Assembly: GCA_018665005.1 (NCBI GenBank)
Contig: JABJEE010000239.1
Coordinates: forward strand, 1-5,108
DNA: 5,108 nt
Source of the DNA: Flavobacteriales bacterium
GTDB taxonomy: Bacteria; Bacteroidota; Bacteroidia; Flavobacteriales_D; Crocinitomicaceae
Direction of reading: 5' to 3'
Shown: piece after piece, positions 1 to 5,108 of the stretch
How the letters are laid out: each line of letters starts with the position of its first letter
Position numbering within the stretch: position 1 is the first letter of the stretch
Notes under the pieces: generated by a model
Told to the model about the DNA's origin: nothing
The model's input: the letters and a program-made list of their open reading frames with translations, nothing else
The model's database searches: none
Made by a program: the position numbers and the translations under genes

Positions 1-845
1 CAGCTCCAGCAGCTACAGATAACTGTGAGGGAGAATTGACTGGTACAGCTAACGTTTCATTCCCTATTACAACACAAGGAACAACAGTTGTTACATGGTC
101 GTACGATGATGGAAATGGAAATATAACTACACAAGATCAGAATGTTATCATCACAGACGTTACAGCGCCAGTTGCAGATGTGGCGACTTTAACAGATGTA
201 ACGGAATGTTTTGAATCTACACCAACAGCACCAACAGCTACAGATAACTGTTCAGGTGTGTTGACAGCTACTCCAGATGTTACCTTCCCAATAACGACAG
301 TTGGTTCTACGCTAGTTACATGGACGTACGATGATGGAAATGGAAACACAACGACACAAACACAATATGTTATTGTGAACAATGTTGATGTCAACGTAAC
401 ACAAGCGGGAAGTTTATTAACTGCGGATGCGGCAGGAGCTGCTTACCAATGGTTGGATTGTGACAATGAAAACGCAGTGATTAACGGTGAAACAAACCAA
501 ACATTTACACCAGCAGTTACAGGTAACTACGCTGTTGAAGTAACCGAAAATGGATGTGTGGATACTTCAGCTTGTTTCCTTGTGGATTACACAGGATTAG
601 ATGATTTATCTTCTGCAAGTCTTTTGGTTTATCCAAATCCTTCAAACGATGGATATTTTACGATTCAATTTGAAGGAACAATATCAGCTGTTGTATTATT
701 CGATATGTTAGGTAGAACTATTGAGGTTCCTTTTAATGTTGAAGGGGGAACGCTTAATGCTTCGTTACTGGATGCAGGTACATATGTAATAAACATTAAT
801 TCAAATAAAGGTGTATTCATTGAGCAACTAGTGATTGCAAAATAG
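1..845 (+). CDS. C-terminal part of a T9SS-secreted HYR-repeat surface protein (5' partial)
   Basis: The reading frame is open from base 3 to the TAG at 843-845, giving 280 visible residues; the start lies upstream of the window. In order it shows the end of one HYR-type Ig-like repeat and a second one (each with a TDNC motif, 'FPITT.G.T.VTW.YDDGNGN' and a following 'TQ..VI' strand), then a different Ig-like module around 'AYQWLDC...GNYAVEVTENGC', then a T9SS type A sorting domain from about base 621 ('LLVYPNPSNDGYFTIQF', 'VVLFDMLGRTIE', 'LDAGTYVININS', ending 'EQLVIAK'). Known of the family: such domains target proteins through the outer membrane by the Por/type IX system, with the C-terminal domain removed and the protein attached or released. 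Cys at fragment positions 8, 69 and 83 could form disulfides. Inference: a large adhesin or matrix protein; its N-terminal function is not visible. No enzyme domain is seen. Confidence 0.93.
   Translation, partial: APAATDNCEGELTGTANVSFPITTQGTTVVTWSYDDGNGNITTQDQNVIITDVTAPVADVATLTDVTECFESTPTAPTATDNCSGVLTATPDVTFPITTVGSTLVTWTYDDGNGNTTTQTQYVIVNNVDVNVTQAGSLLTADAAGAAYQWLDCDNENAVINGETNQTFTPAVTGNYAVEVTENGCVDTSACFLVDYTGLDDLSSASLLVYPNPSNDGYFTIQFEGTISAVVLFDMLGRTIEVPFNVEGGTLNASLLDAGTYVININSNKGVFIEQLVIAK
3..395 (+). repeat. Tandem 225-bp in-frame HYR repeat units (two copies, the first cut by the window edge)
   Basis: The register is fixed by two identical blocks exactly 225 bases apart. The stretch coding ATDNC is at 12-26 and 237-251, and the stretch coding YDDGNGN begins at 101 and again at 326. 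The first visible unit covers about 3-227. The second starts at 228 and loses similarity after about 395, where the distinct Ig-like module begins. Unit length is 75 codons, so gain or loss of a unit keeps the frame. Further copies probably lie upstream, outside the window. Confidence 0.88.
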
Positions 846-864
846 ATTAGATAATCAAATGAGT

Positions 865-893
865 AGCCCGTTCAGCAATGAGCGGGCTTTTTT
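865..893 (+). terminator. Intrinsic terminator after the T9SS surface protein
   Basis: A 10-bp stem (865-874 with 879-888, one T-G wobble) is closed by a GCAA tetraloop of the stable GNRA type and followed by a T run at 888-893. It begins 20 bases after the stop codon. The lower stem AGCCCG/CGGGCT is GC-rich against an AT-rich background, as expected for a Rho-independent terminator. There is no matching A run on the upstream side, so it looks one-directional. Confidence 0.9.
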
Positions 894-1046
894 AGCATAT
901 AACCATCACCTAAAAAGCATAAAGGGCTTAAACTTCGTTTCATCAATTATACTTGAAAAACTATTCCTAACTTTAGAATACAATCTTAGTAAGAAGCCTT
1001 TAAGACTTTTTAGCTGAGAACCGTTATCAATAAATACGAGTACATC

Positions 1047-3464
1047 ATGATAAAACATTTATTAAGCATTACACTAATAGCAATTACAACTGTAGCTTCT
1101 GCTCAGAAAAGTTCAATTTATCAAAAGCCACCTAAGGAAATTCTGGATCTTGTTGATGTATCAAGAGCACCAAGTGTGTTGCTCGATGATGATAAAAACC
1201 AAATGGTTTTACTTTATAGAAACTCCTATAAATCCATTGAGGAATTATCGAAAGAAGAAATGCGGTTAGGGGGGCTCAGGATTGATCCAAAAACCAATAT
1301 AGGTAGCAGAGTGACCTATATTAATAATGTGAAACTAAAAAAGTTGGATAAAAAAGAAGCAAAAATTGTGCAGGTTGAAGGACTACCCGAAAACCCAAAA
1401 CTAACCAACTTTAAATGGTCACCTGATCAAAGGAAAATTGCCTTAACAAATACAACTACAGAGGGCGTTGAACTTTGGGTTCTTGATATTGAATCTGCGT
1501 CGGCTTCAAAAATCACAGGGGCCCACCTCAATGCCAATATTGGCAATGTGATTCATTGGTTTGAAGATGGAGCATCCCTATTGGTGAAGATGATTTCAAA
1601 AAACAGAAAGCCGCTTATCAATACAAAAACGGCTGTACCCATAGGACCTACTATTTCAGTAAATAATGGAAAAAAAGCGCAAAACAGAACCTATCAAGAT
1701 CTACTTAAAAACAAGAATGACGAGCACAATTTCGAACAACTAGCGACGTCAGAGATCTATAGAGTTTCACTAGATGGCTCAAGCGAAAAATGGCTCGGAG
1801 CTGATTTATACAGAGAATTGACCTTTTCACCAGATGGAAATTATGTGATGGTCGTTACCATAAACCAGCCTTTCTCATATTTGGTTCCTTATGGACGGTT
1901 TCCTTCTAAAACCAAGATTTACACCAAAGAAGGTGCAGAGGTTGAAACCGTATTGGACGTACCTTTAATAGAAGATCTTCCCCAGGGATTTATGGCAGTG
2001 CGTAAGGGAAAACGAAATTTTAGCTGGCGAAATGACAAGTCTTCCACTTTAACTTATGTGATGGCTTTAGATGAAGGTGATCCAGCAAAGGAGGTTGAAC
2101 ATCGTGACGAAATGTTTGAATTGGAAGCCCCGTTCAAATCTGATGGGAAGAGTATCCTAAAAACGATAAATAGATTTTACAATGTGCAGTGGGGAACGGA
2201 TAACGTAGCTATTGCTTATGATTATTGGTGGAATACAAGAAATACCAAAACGTACCTTTTCAACCCTTCGGATGCATCCAAAGCCCCCATAGTGCTTCAT
2301 GATAGAAATTATCAAGACCGTTATAGTGATCCTGGCGGTTTTATCATGGAAAGAAATGACATGGGCAGTATGGTATTGACCATCTTTAACAACCAAGCAT
2401 TCTCAATAGGAGATGGATATACAAAAGATGGACAGTTCCCATTTGTAGATCAATTAAATCTAAAGAGCCGAAAAAACAAAAGAGTTTACCAATCAACTTA
2501 TACTGATAAAGTAGAAGATATCAGTAATTATGATCCCAAAAAGAAAAAGCTACTCGTAAGAATTGAATCGCCATCGGAGTATCCAAACTATTATTTCAGA
2601 ACTGTTGGAGGTAAGCAAATTGATCAAATCACCCATTTTGAAAACCCGTTCAAAAGCCTACAAAGTGTGGATAAACAAGTGATCAGCTACATACGTGAAG
2701 ACGGCATTGAACTTTCAGGGACCTTGTATCTACCAATCGGCTACGATAAAAACAAGAAAGAAAAAGCCCCTATGATCATGTGGGCTTATCCCACAGAATT
2801 TAAAGACAAATCAAGTGCAGGCCAAAACACAAAGAATCCAAATGAATTCACATACCCGTATTACGGATCCATGGTATACTGGGTCACTAGAGGTTATATC
2901 GTACTTGATGATGCCTCTTTCCCGATTATAGGAGGTGGTGATGATGAGCCAAATGACTCGTTTAGAGAACAACTCGTCGCCAATGCAAAAGCTGCCATTG
3001 ATGCTGTAGACGAGCTGGGATATGTGGACAGAGACAGAGTTGCCGTTGGCGGACATAGTTATGGAGCCTTTATGGTAGCCAATCTCCTTTCACATTCTGA
3101 CTTATTTGCCGCGGGAATAGCCAGAAGCGGAGCCTATAATAGAACATTAACGCCCTTTGGGTTTCAAAGTGAGGAAAGAAATTATTGGGAAGCTCCTGAA
3201 ATATACAACGGTATGTCTCCTTTTATGCATGCTGAAAAAATGAATGAGCCTTTATTGTTGGTTCACGGCGAGGCAGATAACAATTCCGGTACTTATCCAA
3301 TGCAAAGCGAACGCTACTTCAATGCCCTCAAAGGATTAGGAGCTACAGTGCGTTTGGTTATGCTCCCTAAAGAAAGTCATGGTTACCGATCTAAAGAAAG
3401 CATTTTACACCTTTTGTGGGAGCAAGACCAATGGTTAGAAAAACATGTTAAAAACAAACAATAA
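1047..3464 (+). CDS. Exported S9 family serine peptidase, glutamyl endopeptidase-like (S9D)
   Basis: An 805-residue complete protein. Residues 1-19 form a Sec signal peptide (basic MIKH, hydrophobic core, ASA|Q cleavage site), so it probably acts in the periplasm; no T9SS sorting domain or lipobox is present. Residues about 30-540 should form the beta-propeller that gates the active site, with PD40/WD-like strands such as 'KWSPDQRKIA' (~123) and 'FSPDGNYV' (260). Residues about 545-805 are the alpha/beta-hydrolase domain. The nucleophile is Ser671 in GGHSYGAFM, with Asp744 (HGEAD) and His778 (ESHGY) completing the triad. 'LRIDPKTN' near the N-terminus, 'YWVTRGYIVLDDASFPIIG' (611-629) and 'ARSGAYNRTLTPFGFQ' (692-707) recall S9D glutamyl endopeptidases, including the plant chloroplast enzyme. 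Known of that group: cleavage after Glu in peptides. The exact specificity here is inferred. The ATG at 1047 is chosen because it gives a complete signal peptide; there is no Shine-Dalgarno, which is normal for Bacteroidota. Confidence 0.93.
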   Translation: MIKHLLSITLIAITTVASAQKSSIYQKPPKEILDLVDVSRAPSVLLDDDKNQMVLLYRNSYKSIEELSKEEMRLGGLRIDPKTNIGSRVTYINNVKLKKLDKKEAKIVQVEGLPENPKLTNFKWSPDQRKIALTNTTTEGVELWVLDIESASASKITGAHLNANIGNVIHWFEDGASLLVKMISKNRKPLINTKTAVPIGPTISVNNGKKAQNRTYQDLLKNKNDEHNFEQLATSEIYRVSLDGSSEKWLGADLYRELTFSPDGNYVMVVTINQPFSYLVPYGRFPSKTKIYTKEGAEVETVLDVPLIEDLPQGFMAVRKGKRNFSWRNDKSSTLTYVMALDEGDPAKEVEHRDEMFELEAPFKSDGKSILKTINRFYNVQWGTDNVAIAYDYWWNTRNTKTYLFNPSDASKAPIVLHDRNYQDRYSDPGGFIMERNDMGSMVLTIFNNQAFSIGDGYTKDGQFPFVDQLNLKSRKNKRVYQSTYTDKVEDISNYDPKKKKLLVRIESPSEYPNYYFRTVGGKQIDQITHFENPFKSLQSVDKQVISYIREDGIELSGTLYLPIGYDKNKKEKAPMIMWAYPTEFKDKSSAGQNTKNPNEFTYPYYGSMVYWVTRGYIVLDDASFPIIGGGDDEPNDSFREQLVANAKAAIDAVDELGYVDRDRVAVGGHSYGAFMVANLLSHSDLFAAGIARSGAYNRTLTPFGFQSEERNYWEAPEIYNGMSPFMHAEKMNEPLLLVHGEADNNSGTYPMQSERYFNALKGLGATVRLVMLPKESHGYRSKESILHLLWEQDQWLEKHVKNKQ

Positions 3465-3537
3465 GACCTTTTACAAATAATTCATAGTATTAAAATAGAC
3501 ACGAGGTATTAAATCAAAAAACTGCGATCTAAAATCT

Positions 3538-3569
3538 CTGTATCCCCTATCCAAATTCACACCATACAG
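3538..3569. repeat. Short inverted repeat in the peptidase-SDR spacer
   Basis: CTGTAT at 3538-3543 and ATACAG at 3564-3569 are exact inverted copies separated by 20 bases. ATCCC (3542-3546) could instead pair with GGGAT (3569-3573), so two overlapping pairings compete. There is no T run after it, so it is not a standard terminator. It ends 25 bases before the SDR start codon and could be an operator or leader structure, or chance. Confidence 0.35.
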
Positions 3570-3594
3570 GGATGGCTATGTACAATAAAAATAA

Positions 3595-4227
3595 ATGAAT
3601 AAAAAAATATTGGTTTTTGGAGCTACAGGTAATACAGGAATTGAAATTTGTAGAGATTTAGACTCCAAGAGGATCAACTATTCCGCTTTTGTAAGAAGGG
3701 GCTCAGAAACAAAAATAAAAGTTCTGCAGCCAAACATCCTTTTTGGAGATGTTCTTAACACAATTGATGTGGATAGGGTATTAAAAGAAAATGATTTTAC
3801 CGATGTGATTATTGCTCTTGGGAGTCGAGATTTTAGAGGAGGAGAAATCAGAAGTAATGGAACCAAGCATATTGTTAACTCATTAAATTCAAATCAAAAA
3901 ATAGTTAAATTGCACGTGATCAGCGCAAATGGTATAGGAAACAGCTGGAAAAACCTGAAGTGGTTTGAAAAACTAATCTGTAAGCTCCTAATCAGTAAAG
4001 CCATGAAAGACCATGAGAGTCAAGAGGAAATCGTTTCTTCCAATAAGGGAGGGTATCACATTATTCGTCCCGTTGGCCTGACAAATGAGACCGGCTCAAA
4101 GAATATTATTGTAGAGGAAAAAAACGCTTTACCAAATAGCAAGGTGAGTCGCACTAATGTAGCAAAGTATTTGGTTGATAGCTTATTGGATAGTAAGTCT
4201 GGTAAGTTTTCAATTTGTGATGAATGA
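3595..4227 (+). CDS. NAD(P)-binding atypical SDR, NmrA / biliverdin reductase B-like
   Basis: A 210-residue complete protein with a single Rossmann domain (NAD(P)H-binding, PF13460-like). The dinucleotide-binding loop is GATGNTG at residues 9-15 after the strand KILVF. 'FVRR' (32-35) places arginines where NADP-preferring members hold the 2'-phosphate. 'GDVLN' starts at 51, 'VIIALGSRDF' at 71, then 'NGTKHIVNSL', 'VISANGIGNS', 'KDHESQEEIV' and 'YHIIRPVGLTNE'. The order and length match small atypical SDRs such as human biliverdin reductase B (flavin reductase) and bacterial NmrA-like proteins. The classical Tyr-x-x-x-Lys catalytic pair is not evident, as is usual in this group. The substrate is unknown, and it may reduce a flavin or quinone or serve as a redox sensor. 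The ATG at 3595 sits just before the first beta strand, preceded by an A-rich leader without Shine-Dalgarno. Its stop is 93 bases before the aminotransferase. Confidence 0.88.
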   Translation: MNKKILVFGATGNTGIEICRDLDSKRINYSAFVRRGSETKIKVLQPNILFGDVLNTIDVDRVLKENDFTDVIIALGSRDFRGGEIRSNGTKHIVNSLNSNQKIVKLHVISANGIGNSWKNLKWFEKLICKLLISKAMKDHESQEEIVSSNKGGYHIIRPVGLTNETGSKNIIVEEKNALPNSKVSRTNVAKYLVDSLLDSKSGKFSICDE

Positions 4228-4278
4228 ATTCAATCTCGGTCACAATTAGTACATTTTAAATCAATAAAATCGGGGCCA

Positions 4279-4298
4279 ATTCAATCATCTGATTGAAT
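4279..4298. promoter_or_regulatory. 8-bp perfect inverted repeat: possible operator or weak terminator
   Basis: ATTCAATC (4279-4286) and GATTGAAT (4291-4298) are exact inverted copies around a 4-base loop, ATCT. A third copy of ATTCAATC lies at 4228-4235, just after the SDR stop codon. The dyad is followed by CG and a run of only four T, and the stem is AT-rich. It would therefore be a poor Rho-independent terminator for the SDR gene, and an operator-like site serving the downstream aminotransferase is about equally plausible. Confidence 0.4.
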
Positions 4299-4305
4299 CG
4301 TTTTG

Positions 4306-4317
4306 CCTAAATTTAGG
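4306..4317. promoter_or_regulatory. 12-bp perfect palindrome next to the aminotransferase start
   Basis: CCTAAATTTAGG is fully self-complementary and ends three bases before the first ATG of the aminotransferase. Its right half overlaps the AGGGG ribosome-binding sequence. Its inner TAAATTTA resembles the Bacteroidota -7 element TAnnTTTG except for the last base, but no -33 TTG lies at the usual distance. A bound regulator here would block transcription start or ribosome access. The role is inferred from position and symmetry only. Confidence 0.35.
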
Positions 4318-4319
4318 GG
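4315..4319 (+). promoter_or_regulatory. Shine-Dalgarno-like AGGGG favouring the ATG at 4327
   Basis: AGGGG lies 7 bases before the ATG at 4327 but only 1 base before the in-frame ATG at 4321. If it is used, translation begins at 4327 and the protein is two residues shorter. Such a motif is uncommon in Bacteroidota, where many genes lack one, so it does not settle the choice. Confidence 0.4.
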
Positions 4320-4320
4320 A

Positions 4321-5108
4321 ATGAAAATGAAAGATTTTAAGCTAGAAAGATATTTTGCTCAGCATGAATTTACTGCAAAATATTTATTATCCAGTTCGGA
4401 TTGCGATGGTTATGGGCAAGATTATGTTTTAGACAGGGCAAATCCTACAGAGTTGAAAATGTGGAACGACATCAAACTCGGTTATACGGAAAGTGCTGGA
4501 AACCCAATACTCCGTGAGTCAATTACCCAATTTTACAAAACAAAAAATATTGAGGAGGTTGTCGTTGGATCTCCTGGCGAATTGAACTACATAACCATGA
4601 GGGTTTTACTTGAAAAACAAGACCATGTGGTGGCTGTTTCTCCTGCCTATCAATCACTACATGAAGTGGTGCATTCAATCGGTTGTGAAATCTCCTACTG
4701 GACGCCAAATGAAAATTGGGCGTTTGATCCAAGTCAATTGGAACATCTTGTTCGGAAAAACACAAAGCTTATTATTATCAATTTTCCACACAACCCGACG
4801 GGCAGCTATCTAACATTAAGTGAACTCAATCAAATTGTCAGTATTGCTAAAAAAAACGATTGCTATATTTTTTCAGATGAAATGTATCATAAGTTACTTG
4901 CCAAATCTGAGAAGGAACTTCCTCCAATAAGTGATCTATACTCAAAAGGCATCAGTCTATGGGGGACATCGAAATCATTTGGACTGGCTGGATTAAGGAC
5001 GGGTTGGTTGGTGTGTAATGATCTGGATTTTATTCATCGGGTCATTTGCTATAAAGATTACTTGAGTATTTGTAGCAGCGCTCCAAGTGAAATTCTCTCG
5101 ATTATTGC
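4321..5108 (+). CDS. Fold-type I PLP aminotransferase, class I/II (3' partial)
   Basis: The frame is open from the ATG at 4321 to the window edge, 262 codons with no stop; family members run to about 370-400 residues, so roughly the last third is missing. Clear aspartate aminotransferase-fold signatures appear in order. 'LGYTESAGNPILRESI' (53-68) is the substrate-loop region, and Tyr110 in SPAYQSL is the likely PLP-stacking residue. Asn158 is in NFPHNPTG, and Asp186 in SDEMYH contacts the pyridine nitrogen. Lys218 in TSKSFGLAGLRTGW is the Schiff-base lysine. The N-terminal 'RYFAQHEFTAKYLLSSSDCDG' suggests a distinct subgroup rather than standard AspC, HisC or MalY; the resemblance to capreomycidine synthase-like enzymes is from memory and weak. 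There is no winged-helix domain, so it is not a MocR regulator. The amino donor and substrate are unknown. The alternative start at 4327 has better ribosome-site spacing. It follows the SDR gene by 93 bases on the same strand. Confidence 0.92.
   Translation, partial: MKMKDFKLERYFAQHEFTAKYLLSSSDCDGYGQDYVLDRANPTELKMWNDIKLGYTESAGNPILRESITQFYKTKNIEEVVVGSPGELNYITMRVLLEKQDHVVAVSPAYQSLHEVVHSIGCEISYWTPNENWAFDPSQLEHLVRKNTKLIIINFPHNPTGSYLTLSELNQIVSIAKKNDCYIFSDEMYHKLLAKSEKELPPISDLYSKGISLWGTSKSFGLAGLRTGWLVCNDLDFIHRVICYKDYLSICSSAPSEILSII

Noticed and set aside
137..394. 85-residue - strand ORF opposite the HYR repeats
   Set aside because: It arises from the regular codon pattern of the repeats on the other strand; the sense frame has clear domains.
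3..395. Regular repeats as a CRISPR array or mobile element
   Set aside because: The units are 225 bases, lie in frame within a coding sequence and encode HYR-type Ig-like domains.
948..955. TATACTTG as a -7 promoter element for the peptidase
   Set aside because: It differs by one base from the Bacteroidota consensus TAnnTTTG, but no TTG -33 element lies at about 19 bases upstream; TAACTTTA at 968 fails for the same reason.
835..1017. Possible 60-residue + strand ORF after the surface protein gene
   Set aside because: It begins inside the end of the surface protein gene, reads straight through the intrinsic terminator, has no recognisable domain and no ribosome-binding context.
2157..3056. 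Two - strand ORFs of about 80 residues opposite the S9 peptidase
   Set aside because: Both lie wholly within the continuous peptidase frame and show no family features.
4523..4765. 80-residue - strand ORF opposite the aminotransferase
   Set aside because: Antisense shadow of a well-supported coding frame, with no domain or promoter of its own.
4610..4813. 67-residue + strand ORF inside the aminotransferase
   Set aside because: It is another frame of a gene whose own frame carries all the PLP-binding motifs; its protein resembles nothing.
4321..5108. Aminotransferase as a MocR/PdxR-type transcription regulator
   Set aside because: The N-terminus goes straight into the aminotransferase fold; there is no GntR-type winged-helix domain in the frame or just upstream.

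Overview
The window looks like chromosomal DNA from a member of the Bacteroidota, most likely a Flavobacteriales-type bacterium. The evidence is an AT-rich composition, A/T-rich leaders mostly without Shine-Dalgarno sequences, a giant-adhesin tail of HYR-type repeats, and a C-terminal type IX secretion (T9SS) sorting domain of the 'VYPNPS...LDAGTYVI' kind. All supported genes are on the + strand. There is no RNA gene, insertion sequence, CRISPR array or phage gene that I can support.

Layout. (1) Bases 1-845: the 3' end of a large secreted surface protein, with two 75-residue HYR-type repeats, an Ig-like module and a T9SS type A sorting domain, closed by a strong intrinsic terminator at 865-893. 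(2) Bases 894-1046: a non-coding leader in which I see no convincing promoter. (3) Bases 1047-3464: a complete exported S9-family serine peptidase resembling glutamyl endopeptidase (S9D, the family of plant chloroplast CGEP), with a signal peptide and an intact Ser-Asp-His triad. (4) Bases 3465-3594: a 130-base spacer with a modest inverted repeat. (5) Bases 3595-4227: a small NAD(P)-binding atypical SDR (NmrA/biliverdin reductase B-like). (6) Bases 4228-4320: a short spacer unusually rich in dyad symmetry. (7) Bases 4321-5108: the 5' part of a fold-type I PLP aminotransferase that runs off the window. No intergenic stretch exceeds about 200 bases.

The genes do not form an obvious pathway. 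The adhesin is transcriptionally insulated by its terminator and the peptidase probably stands alone. The SDR and the aminotransferase could be co-transcribed or separated by the palindromic spacer. I did not find a convincing novel system. The items most worth a second look are the symmetric spacer before the aminotransferase, the unassigned aminotransferase subfamily, and the near-identical adhesin repeats.
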